Shown here: positions 7,500 through 16,339 of the stretch, piece after piece
How the letters are laid out: each line of letters starts with the position of its first letter
How positions within the stretch are numbered: the stretch's first letter is position 1
Source: Zancudomyces culisetae
Lineage: Eukaryota > Kickxellomycota > Harpellomycetes > Harpellales > Legeriomycetaceae
NCBI GenBank assembly: GCA_001969505.1
Contig: LSSK01000599.1
Span: forward strand, 1-16,339
Direction: 5' to 3'
DNA: 16,339 nucleotides
Translations under genes and position numbers: made by a program
The notes under the pieces: model-generated
What the model was told of the DNA's origin: nothing
Database searches by the model: none
Seen by the model: only the letters and a program-made list of their open reading frames with translations

Positions 7500-9804
7500 A
7501 TGAGCCTGGAAATGGAAATCGATTTTGCAGAGGGGATGGGAAGGACAACCTGTGGAGAAAGGGTTGGGGAACAGAGATACTCCGAACCTGTAAACCTAAC
7601 AACACCAAATATTGATTTTATTGCCGACAGACAAACTGAAGAAGGTATTGACATAAAACAATTGTGGCGTGAAAGACTAAAGGAGAGTTACAACACGATT
7701 ATGGGGGCGTTGGGCAATGTAATAAGTTCGGGAGTTCTTGAGGAGTATGGGACAGAAATGGTTGAAGAATTAAAGCGAGAAATTAACCATAATCGGCGAA
7801 AAAAGGCCAAAGAGGAAAGGGAGCGAAAAATTGATAGAGAGACAAGTGGAAAGAGTAAGTAGTGAAAATGAGACAATAGATTTAATATATATATTGGGTA
7901 TAGTTTTAATAAATTTATTAATGGTAATGATAATGACGATTCTATGACGTAATAATGGAATAGACCTAGGATATAGAAACAAAAAGACAAAGGCACAGCA
8001 GTTGAAACGAAAAAGAAGTACAGAGATGCACGAACTAGATATTCCCATGGAGTTTCAGAACCAGCAGCATAAAAGTGAGGAGGAAAAAAGAGAAGGAAAG
8101 GAAGTTTCGATGGGAGGAGGGTTGGTGCAGTGGAAAATGGATGTGGGAACAGAGATAGAGGCGGATTGGAAAAAAGTATATAAGAGAGAAAGGCTTCAGA
8201 AGGGTGTTAAAGGCGGTATAGAAACAATAACAAAAGAGTTGAAGAAGAGCAGTTTAGTAGAAGAAGGAAGTGTGAGGCGGCAAGTACAAGAAAGGGATCG
8301 CGGCGGAATGAAAGGCAAGGAGCGGATTGAGGGAAACCCAAAGATTTGTGATCTTCCATATCTGCTGTTGGTTCAGTACGAAATGATTGGCAGTCCAAAG
8401 CACCAGCTTATTGGAGCTATTAACGAAGCAGTGAGTCAATGGGAACAAAGAATGGTGTATGATAGTGGAGGTGACCAGGAAAGTGTGCGAATATGTTTGG
8501 AAGCCCAAGTTGTCAGATTTGAACAAGCAATGAACCAGATACTTGCAAGTAGTACAATTGGACCAGCAACACATCGAGTAGATGAAGAACAAGCGCTCAG
8601 AGAATTACTCGAAGCAGCAAAATGGCTATATGAACATAGAGTATGGTTTCTAGGACTGCTTTTACGCGATGCGGTAGGGCGAGCATTGCATTTGCGCCGA
8701 GTTGTTTGGCAGAAATATATTGAAATGGATTTGAAGAGCTTTGGCTGCTTGGACGAACTTTCTGGAATTCCTACAGCGAGCCCACTTAAACATTGGACAA
8801 AACAAACATTCTATACGAATATTGAGCATGTCTACAAACTGGTACACGACAAAACCGAGCTTTATTTCAATACCAAAAATGGTGTCTTTACTGGCAGACC
8901 TGCCGACCAATCCAGGCTATCCTCTGTCATCCGCGCCGTAATCGACAAATTCCATGACGTGTGTCTTGTTATTTTGGAAATGGTTACCAAAGTCTACAAC
9001 ACCTGTATGCACAGCGCCAACGGCCTCAAAAGACTTGATTTTACTCTTGTTGAACTCAACATTCTACTTGTCGATGTCGTTTCCCTCGTTTCTGAATCCA
9101 TCCAATTTACCTACAAACTCTCCCGTTTTCTTCGCGAACCTTCTCCCAAATCTACTTTGCTCTTAACTCTCACTTTTGACCTCGCCAATAACTATGTCTC
9201 TTGGGTTTCCTCTCTTTACTCCGACCTTAATCCTCACCCCTCTCTTGCCAGACCTAAAAAATTAAAATATTCTGACGTCATCAAGTTCCTTCAAGCCTTT
9301 GAAAAGTTTGAGTCTCTTGTCCTCAATCTCAACGCCCTTATCCTCAACTCTCCATTTCCCATTTCTTCCTCTTCTTCCTCTTTCTCTTCCTCTTTCTCCC
9401 CAAACTCAAATTCAAATTCAAACCCAGATTCCAATCCAAACCCAAATCCAAATCCTCTTCCTTTCCTTCTTTTCTCTTTCTCTGCCTCTCTACTCAACTC
9501 TTCCCTCTTACTTCTCTCCACCATTTCCCTTCTATACTCAAACAAAAACCCCTCCATCTCTGCCCCATTATTCCCCAATCTTACTACCGACCCTTTCCCA
9601 TCTTCTTCTCCATTTGCCTCTTCTGCTGTCTCCTCCTCTTCCTCTCTTCATCCTCATCTATTTGGTTCCCTTTATTGCACCAATTCCTTCAATTCTTCTT
9701 CTCCTGATCTCTATTCCTCTTATTTTGATAATCTTCCCTGTATGTTTATTGACGTTGTAGTTAATTTTGTTAGAGTTTACTATTTTTTAATTAACGACGA
9801 TTAA
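7500..9804 (+). CDS. Unrecognised 731-residue protein with basic N-terminal half and Ser-rich tail (two exons)
   Basis: Exons 7500-7854 and 7964-9804 join in frame through a 109-base phase 1 intron (GTAAGT...AATAG). The ATG has an A-rich context. I do not recognise the family. Residues about 95-140 are highly charged with NLS-like clusters (NRRKKAKEERERK, LKRKRS). Residues about 240-580 look like a mostly helical globular region with no cofactor or catalytic motif I can name. From about 585 the chain is low complexity: a Ser/Phe run, an Asn-Ser then Asn-Pro repeat, a hydrophobic Leu/Ser stretch at about 616-645 that could be a membrane segment, and a second Ser-rich run at about 660-700. It ends FDNLPCMFIDVVVNFVRVYY then FLINDD. 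Base composition switches along the gene from G-rich to C/T-rich. The length and spliced frame make a real gene likely; function is unknown, and nuclear location is only suggested by the basic clusters. Confidence 0.75.
9360..9465 (+). repeat. In-gene low-complexity block encoding Ser/Phe then Asn-Ser/Asn-Pro repeats
   Basis: A pyrimidine run (39 of the 40 bases from 9361 are C or T) encodes the Ser/Phe stretch. It is followed by AATTCAAACC-like units that encode NSNSNSNPDSNPNPNPNP. The block is in frame, so length change by slippage would mostly be tolerated. It is likely disordered protein sequence. Confidence 0.85.
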
Positions 9805-10434
9805 CCAGCGTCTTCTTGTCTCTCTTTTTTTCTTTGTATATTTTGATTACTAATTGTATCCCATCTCTTCCCTCAACACTCCTCTACTTGTTATCTCGTT
9901 TATACAGACAGAAAATATAAATTAACGTCTGTCAAGCCTACTTAACCAGCAATTTGTGGGAAGATTTTGATTATCATTTTATATCATTGTATAAATGCAT
10001 TTTTCTCATTCACCTCCCCCTCCCCTACTGAGGTTATTGAGAACCCCCAACTAAATTGCATTTACCATGTTTATTTACTTGGCAAGCTATACCACAAATT
10101 AATATAGTGCTAATTTTAAATAGGAACTGGGAAATGGTTGAGTTTTAATAACCACCCAACCACCACTTTTTTTTCTCTCTGCTTTTATGTTTTATAAATT
10201 TGGAAAAGCTAATTACAATATCCAACCTTTTTGTTCAATAACTGGGCTTTGTTTTTCTCTTCTTTTAAAAACAAGTAAAGATACATACATATATATATGT
10301 ATTAGAAAAAATAGGCAGTTCGAAAAAAAAAACCAAGCTAACTGAATTACAATATTTATAGTTAAAATAAAAGACTCTCAAATAGTTATAATCAAAATTC
10401 CAGAATAATACTCAAAATACCCAATAAACTGACA
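9805..10434. other. Spacer upstream of the Tic20-like gene
   Basis: 630 bases with no supported gene. They carry the 3' end of the 731-residue gene, several C/T-rich runs (for example 10012-10028), and AT-rich sequence before the next ATG. An 18-base perfect palindrome, ATACATATATATATGTAT, lies at 10285-10302 about 130 bases before that ATG; it could include TATA-like promoter sequence, but alternating AT makes palindromes by chance. Confidence 0.55.
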
Positions 10435-11484
10435 ATGAGCCATCCCTACCAATCCTACCAGAACTTGTCGCTACCAACCACACAAGATTCTACAAAGATT
10501 ACATCTAACGCCTCTCCCTCTTCTTTCTCTTCTAACAAGAACAAAAACAAAAACCAACGAAATTTCGACTTTGATAATAACAATGCACCGGGTTCGTCAA
10601 CAGCAGCAGTAGAAGCAGCAATCCATATAAATGCACCGGATTTCGATACTTCCTCGCAATACCCGCAATTGGGTTCTACGGATACAAATGAGCCTGGTAC
10701 CTATAGGGTCTCGAGATACTCGACGAATTTGAATTTGCGGTTGGATTTCGAAGCCTCGCTCGCCTACTTTTTGTTTATCTTTTCTGGTAAAATACCTTTT
10801 ATTGTCTATTCCACTCTTCTCTACTTTTTTCATATAACCCTTTTACATTTTGTCATCCCTTACCGGCCCAGCTTTCAATGACATCTATGTATATATTTAC
10901 ATGTATATATATATATTGTTTCATTTACATATTTTCATGCCTAAACCATATGTTCAACCTCTGCATCCGAACTGCATTAACATATTTTATTGTTACCTCC
11001 TCCTTCATTACTACTATAGGTGTCTTTTTTCTGATTTTCGAACGCCAAAATGACTATGTCCGCTTTCATGCATGGCAATCTTGCTTATTATCCATTTCTT
11101 TCTTTGTAAGTCCCTTATCCGCTCTTTTATTACCCTTGTTCTCTATATATATTTTTTATCCTCTTGTGTGTTTCTACTCATTATTTCTACTTGCTTTTTT
11201 TCTAAATCTTTTTATCATCCTTACCCTCGAGTAGATTACATTCCTCTTTGTATCTCTAATACTTCCCTTCCTCTCCACAATCCTGACTTTTCTTTTTTTT
11301 GCAACCAGTTATTACATGTCGTAAGTACTTTTTTCTTTCTTCTTTCCATAAAAATACCTAAGCGTTGTTTAATCTTTCCTATATCTACACTAGTTATCGA
11401 GCGTATATCGACTCTGGGGCTTTAGATTACTACAAACTGCCATACATCGGCAACATTGCCTTCGATTGGGTTTCTTCAGAGTAA
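10435..11484 (+). CDS. Small Tic20/DUF4870-like fungal membrane protein (four exons)
   Basis: Exons 10435-10786, 11020-11105, 11235-11320 and 11394-11484 join to 204 residues. Residues 1-95 are polar and probably disordered (Ser, Asn, Lys runs). The rest matches the DUF4870/UPF0132 (Tic20-like) membrane fold: NLRLDFEASLAYF, a first membrane segment, then the signature FERQNDYVRFHAWQS at about 124-138, two more membrane segments, then YRAYIDSGALDYYKLPYIGN. Fungal members share this order, with a short conserved tail after RAY. The function of the fungal family is not well established. The three introns (233, 129 and 73 bases) start GTAA and end TAG, and the joins keep frame exactly (phases 1, 0 and 2). 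Exons 2 and 3 are both 86 bases. The first intron has the weakest donor (GTAAAA), so its boundary is the least sure. The 3' end faces the Kin4-like gene, 270 bases away. Confidence 0.85.
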
Positions 11485-11754
11485 CACCAAAACGTACCCT
11501 CCACCCTCTTCCCCCCTATACAACTACATTGATCCCTATACTTAGACCTTCATTATTTTTCATACCCTTTTTCAATACCCTCTCCCCCCTCTTAAGTATT
11601 TCCAAGGTGTTTGTGGTTACTTTGTTTTATTAATTAGACTTTATTTTTTTCTTTACAAACAATTTTCAAGTTGTATAATAACATTATTTTTTTTTTAAGG
11701 AAACAGCGCAACGCAAGAGAAACTAGTGCATATTAAAACTGGAACGTATCACAC
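11485..11754. other. Convergent 3' intergenic region
   Basis: 270 bases between two converging stop codons. It is C-rich in its first 110 bases and AT-rich afterwards. It must contain both 3' ends, so the two transcripts may overlap. TTTATT at 11640-11645 reads AATAAA on the minus strand, about 110 bases past the kinase stop. Confidence 0.7.
11640..11645 (-). terminator. Candidate poly(A) signal of the Kin4-like gene
   Basis: AATAAA on the minus strand (TTTATT on plus), about 110 bases downstream of the kinase stop codon. A second copy lies at 11626-11631. The spacing is sensible, but chance occurrence in AT-rich DNA is high. Confidence 0.35.
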
Positions 11755-14054
11755 TTAATAAAAAGTCTGAATACGTGGTCTATCTGAGAGATGTTTTGGC
11801 GCATTTAAGTCCATGTACTGCACGCTAACGTACGGACTTGTGCTCACCGTTCGTTGAATTTCAACCTCTAGATCGCTAATAAGACTTTTGCATATTTCAT
11901 TAAATCTTCCCACCTCTCCATGCAGAAGCTTGAACTCAACTACAAACATGTACGGGTTATGCTTTATTCGATATATCTGGGTGTGTATTTTTGTCAGTGT
12001 TTTTGATGCCTCGCACGACTCCATTAGGTTGGTTTCTTTGGATGTGAATTGATACAAACTATCAAGACTTCGATGCTCATCTATAATCTCTTTTATTATA
12101 TTTTGTGCTTCTCTAGTCAATTCTTCACTCTCGCTTTGCTTATGTTCAAATTCACTGCTATTGGTTTTTGCTGTGCCTCCAACATCACCCAAAACTGGAC
12201 AATTTATCCTTACAGAAAACTGATCTATCAAATTAGTTCCTGAGGCCCTCTTAGTCATTTGACTGAATATTCTGTTTTTTTCATCTTTACTTGTAACTTC
12301 CACCAAGTACCCAAACCTTCCAGCTACGCTAAGGAGACACATCATAACCATGTTTGGAGGTGTCGATGTCACTAGTTTTGGATTGGGACTTTCCTTGTAG
12401 TACGACATCCTTTTTAGAAATTCTGGCTTTTGAGACATGCATAGTATATTTGAGTTTGACGCCTTGGTTTTTTTACCTTTACTTTTGCCTAAAATAAGGC
12501 AAAAAAATGTCTCGTGAAGCTTCTCAAGAAAGGACCGCTTTGTACTTTTGTGTGCCAAATTAGATGAGATACCGTTACCTACCAGCACACCAAGCTGCTC
12601 GTGCTCTCTATTTAAGAGTACATTCCCTTTTCCTATACTGTATTCAAGCCCTGAATCCCTGATATTGCTTCTACGACTATCTCTGAAGCTTAATTCCGAA
12701 ATAGCACTGTCTTCGCGCCTGGTGAGTGGTCTTTGCTCCTGATTAACGTCACTATCGCTATTCCTGTTACTTACATCCTTTTGTAACATTTTACTACTAG
12801 CTGATCCCCTATTTCCGCTGCTTGCCTTTATTTTGTTTTTCTCTTCAACCTGCTTGGTGTTTTGCAAAAAAAGTTCAGCCTCTGCGTGATCGAGTTTTTT
12901 ATATGTAAACTGACTCTCTATTTCACCACCAAATACGCTGGGTTTTGTTTTTTCACACCCATCAATCCTGTCCTTTTGTGAGTTTTCTCTATTGGGAAGA
13001 GAAAACTCCTGTGTTCTGATACTTTTTTCATTTTGCATTTCATCAAATAAATCAAACTCCTTAAAGCTCTCTCTATATCTCTCTAACCATTTGTGCCTCC
13101 TAATGTCCCTTAATTTTACTCTCTCAGCAGGATTTGCCACAAGTATCTTCATCAAAAGATTCTGAACTAGTGGCCCAACATGAAGCGGGTATTCAAGTTT
13201 AGTTGCTAAAATGTATTTATATAGCTTATTGATGTTATTGCCATCTGGATTATCTGGATCATCATCAAAAGGCAAATATCCTGCAACCATTGCAAATAAT
13301 ATCACTCCGCATGACCAGACATCAACTGCAGTACCTGCATATACACCATTGCTTATAACCAACTCTGGTGCTGCATAGCACGGGGATCCACACGACGTTA
13401 CCATTAACTCCCCATAAATTGGATCAAAGTGGTTTGCAAAACCAAAATCTGTTACTTTGATATTTTTGTACTTGTCCAAAAGTATATTTTCTAGCTTCAG
13501 GTCTCTATGTACAATCTGATTTTGATGTAAGTAGCTAATTGCTCCAACTAGCTGTGCAAACAATCTACATGCCTCATCATCGTGTAGATACTTGTTTGCC
13601 AATATGTACTCAAACAACTCTCCATTTTCGGCATACTCCAATACCATCCCAACATGATTTTCCGTCTCTATTATATCGTACAACTTGACTATGTTTTTAT
13701 GGTCTATAGCCTAGTTTATTTATAAAATATGTTATTACATGTGACGCTTTTGTTATATATTACCTAAAGCAAATAAATGTAATTCTCCCAACAATTTCGG
13801 CTTACTTTTAGTGCTGAGATTTCTCTAGTGATCTTGGCAAGTTTGACATCGGAGTTTATCCACTCCTTTTTAATCATTTTTATAGCTGCATCCTCCCTTG
13901 TTTCTTTGTGTAATCCCAGCTTGACTTTAGCAAACTCACCTTCTCCTATCGTTTGAAGAAGAACGTAGGGTCCAAAAAAGTTGCTTTTTGGCTTTGCTTT
14001 TATTTTTCTACCACTTTTACCACTGTTATTTGTTGGAACCCTGGCGTCATCCAT
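11755..14054 (-). CDS. KIN4: Ser/Thr protein kinase, Kin4 class (two exons)
   Basis: Exon 1 runs 14054-13806 and exon 2 runs 13710-11755 on the minus strand, joined by a 95-base phase 0 intron, giving 734 residues. The kinase domain spans about 30-292: glycine loop GEGEFAKV (37-44), Lys59 (AAIK), catalytic HRDLKLEN (151-158), DFG (171-173), activation loop TSCGSPCYAAPE (188-199) and DVWSCGVILFAMVAGYLPFD. All catalytic residues are present. The insert DDDPDNPDGNNINKLYKYI is typical of fungal Kin4/Ppk1 kinases and separates them from Snf1 and Gin4/Hsl1. In budding yeast Kin4 enforces the spindle position checkpoint through Bfa1 and is activated by phosphorylation of its activation-loop Thr, which would be Thr188 here. 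A Ser/Lys-rich linker follows, then a folded-looking tail (about 615-734, with PYMFVVEFKLLHGEVGRFN) that may act as a KA1-like regulatory or membrane-binding module. Class is well supported; role in this organism is inferred. The exact ortholog within the class is less sure. Confidence 0.92.
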
Positions 14055-16139
14055 TTTTCTTTTATAAAATGTGATATTGTGTTTCCAATAATGTATTATA
14101 GGGTAGGGCCTCAGAGACTATCCAAAATCCAACTATTGTATATTTACCTGTAAAGAGCTGGCTTATTTTTGTAATTGATGTAATCCAGCTGGTATGTATT
14201 ATATATGCAGCATATATATTCCTTTTACAAGCGGATTAGAAATAGTTTTGCTTTACTCTTTCTATTTTTCTTCCACCTAGTACAAACCGAATATGTCACA
14301 CTTTATCAGTATAGGTACGTTCCAAAAGGTACCACTCGCACTTGTTTTTTTTCCACCTTTTGTGTAGAATTGAATTAATCTTGTTGCTAGATATATAGCA
14401 TAAAATTCGCTTGTTGGCGGTTTTCGTGTATCGTTTACTTGAGAAGACTCGACTTTTTAGCTAGTAACACAATCTAATTCACTTATATTCTTAATAACAG
14501 TGCTTTTTCTTATTTAACATCAATAGCTCGATACTTTCTCTTTTACATATCAATACGCACCTTTGTTCACCTTATCCTTACTAAGGTGTGTATCTACGCA
14601 CTATCTAGTTATTTTGGAATATAATAACGTATATGTTTTTTTAGTTTAGGATTAAATGTGTATTGATATTTGCTTCTACTACTGTGAATATATAACCCTG
14701 GGCAATTATACAAAATACCATGGAAAAAGCATGTGCATTACCATTAAAGTCCCCCCCCCCCAGAACAATAGGAACAGGGATGTGGGATAATTACGGCTCA
14801 TAAACCCAGATATTTGATTACGACTACCCTTTATTTTAAAAGTACACAAAGAATTCATATAATATACAAGAGCTGATTGTTTTGTGAAATAACAATAATA
14901 ACACAACGATTAATACAATTTAATTTTATTTATTTATTCTCTTTTCTTGGTATACAATAACACATGTGTTTACTCTGGTGTTCTAACGATATCTCGGGCA
15001 GGCAAAAGACTTTAATTCCCGAAATTTATTATGCCTTCCCAACAATAAGGCGTAGGCTAAATAGTAGACAGTGGATTTGTATTGATACTGGGTATTAGTA
15101 TGCATTTTATTGTGCTAGTTACCATAATCATTTATTCCGCTTTATTCTGTTTGTTTTCTACCTCTTAAAGCATCAAAGCTTTCCAAACTCAAAAAAAAAT
15201 CCCGTTCACTTATTCACACTTTTCCATAGCCCTCATTTTCCACATAAATGTAGTATTTTTTAATAAAATGAAAAAGCCTCTTCCCCTTTGTCAAGTATAG
15301 TATGTGTCTATATTTTTGTTTTTATTTTATTTTTACTAGATCTACCTTTTTTTTGTTGCTCCTTTTGCCTTTTTCTCTGTGTGGCTGTTTGCTTTTCTAA
15401 TTATTTTTTTTACCCTTCTCTAGCATAGTGTAGTTGATTATGCTAATGTCGAAAAACACACAAAAGCCTTTCGTTAATCCCATTCCCAAAATCTTCCCTT
15501 ATTTTGAATAATGAATTTTGGATTAGTAAACAATCAACTTTAACCCAAAGATGTCAGCATTATAAAGAATAATTAGTGGGTTTCGTTTTATTACTATTAA
15601 TCTTGAAGTCTTAATCAGAAAAAACAAACTTGCGAAGCCCTGGGAAAAAGTAAATAAAGAAACGAACATCACATAAAAATACCTGCTTATACAATCACAG
15701 AAAATAAAACATATCCTAGATGATTGTAGTCAGGAGGATTTGGTAGCATGATTGTTACAATCCTCACGCACCTCAATAATAGTGGCTATTTTTATTTCAA
15801 ATATATTGAGTGCATACACCTAGCACACGTTTGTTAGATAAAACTAATATAAAAACTTTCAACGCTTATGCATACACCAACCTTTATGTTACTGATGTTG
15901 CTGCGGGTCAAATACTGTTTATACGTGTGTACTAAACCGAGTTGTTTGAGGGTAAATAGCTTTTCCAAATGCAAATTTCTCACTTTTTTCTTTTTTTTCT
16001 CTTTCTGTTTTTAGAAAAAAAACCACTGGTTTGGTAGTCACATAGTGCGCAGATGCTTACCATATGTGCTGCATGAATTTTACCAGAAGAATGCGCTTTT
16101 AGACTTATGAATACCTAAAAAGCCCCAGATGGCACAATA
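14055..16139. other. Gene-poor AT-rich region upstream of the Kin4-like gene
   Basis: About 2.1 kb with no gene I can support on either strand. It contains the kinase promoter and leader (read on the minus strand; TTTTATAAAAG lies about 10 bases before the ATG), a run of eleven Cs at 14751-14761, several T-rich tracts, and a weak hairpin at 15734-15765. No tRNA, rRNA or snRNA signature was recognised by eye. Confidence 0.5.
14751..14761. repeat. Homopolymer C run (11 bases)
   Basis: Eleven consecutive Cs in an otherwise AT-rich spacer. It is prone to length change and sequencing error. It also creates the GGG-rich part of a spurious minus-strand open frame at 14906-14706. Confidence 0.9.
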
Positions 16140-16299
16140 TTATCTGAATGAGACCATCCGTTTCCTTTTTTTCTGTATACGTTTTATTTGTTTGTTAAAT
16201 CGTTTTATTCTAGATGTGCAGAGCAGAGTTACTAATAAACGAAAAACTCGTATATGCCCATCATTTTTACAGATGTAAGAAAGAGCATCTAATGTTTTG
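16140..16299 (-). CDS. Possible terminal exon of a gene entering from the right (partial)
   Basis: On the minus strand, GATTTTTGCAG at 16310-16300 resembles a 3' splice site. It is followed by an open frame that reads KTLDALSYICKNDGHIRVF, continues through a hydrophobic stretch into a Lys/Arg-rich tail (KRIQKKRKRM), and stops at 16142-16140. The tail could be a nuclear signal. No family was recognised, no ATG is in view, and a frame this short in AT-rich DNA can be open by chance. The call rests on the acceptor-like site and the non-random look of the first 30 residues. Confidence 0.25.
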
Positions 16300-16339
16300 C
16301 TGCAAAAATCAAAAGTTGATTTCACTAAGAATCTGAAGA

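Noticed and set aside
9299-9760. Forward open frame of 153 codons in another frame of the 731-residue gene
   Set aside because: Its product is almost only Leu, Ser, Pro, Thr, Gln and Ile, as expected from translating a pyrimidine tract that rarely makes stops.
10285-10302. 18-base AT palindrome as a protein binding site
   Set aside because: Alternating AT sequence is self-complementary by nature; there is no sign of selection beyond its promoter location.
11307-11320. A 12-base micro-exon (11309-11320) after the CAG at 11306-11308 in the Tic20-like gene
   Set aside because: Reading exon 3 from the earlier acceptor at 11234 gives a continuous in-frame membrane segment, with family-like spacing from HAWQS to RAY, so no micro-exon is needed.
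14293-14367. Mini-ORF of 24 codons starting MSHFISIG with a GTACGT donor-like site inside
   Set aside because: The first downstream acceptors I tried lead quickly to stops, and the peptide matches no small protein I know.
14706-14906. Minus-strand open frame of 66 codons
   Set aside because: It runs through the 11-base C homopolymer and has no domain or start context.
15734-15765. Inverted repeat GAGGATT...AATCCTC
   Set aside because: A 7-base stem with an 18-base loop is weak and expected by chance; no terminator, snRNA or tRNA context accompanies it.

Overview
The window looks like nuclear DNA of a fungus. It is AT-rich, its genes carry short spliceosomal introns (GTAAGT-type donors, TAG acceptors, some with a CTAAC branch site), and it encodes a septin of the fungal Cdc12 class and a Kin4-class kinase. 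The low GC, compact introns and long AT-rich spacers would fit an early-diverging (non-Dikarya) lineage, but the exact lineage is a guess. I see no operon structure, transposon, CRISPR array, tRNA or rRNA.

Layout from left to right: a probable 3' end of an upstream gene (2-97, +); an intronless ER-lumenal FKBP2-type prolyl isomerase with the retrieval-like C-terminus KNEL (473-910, +); the spliceosomal core protein SmF in three exons (1317-1797, +); a 2.7 kb spacer with short tandem repeats and an A-rich leader region; the septin Cdc12 in three exons (4547-5933, +); a 1.6 kb spacer with a (GAT)12 microsatellite and a G-rich purine tract; a two-exon gene for an unrecognised 731-residue protein (7500-9804, +) whose coding strand changes from purine/G-rich to pyrimidine/C-rich; a four-exon gene for a small Tic20/DUF4870-like membrane protein (10435-11484, +); and, converging on it, a two-exon Kin4-like Ser/Thr kinase (14054-11755, -). 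The last 2.3 kb holds no gene I can support except a weak candidate terminal exon on the minus strand at the right edge.

Functionally this is mostly a housekeeping region: ER protein folding (FKBP2), splicing (SmF), cytokinesis (Cdc12) and cell-cycle or polarity kinase signalling (Kin4-like). Cdc12 and Kin4 are both known in yeast from bud-neck and mitotic-exit biology, but nothing here shows co-regulation. All joined gene models were built by hand from reading frame, splice sites and family similarity. The 731-residue protein at 7500-9804 is the main candidate for something undescribed.
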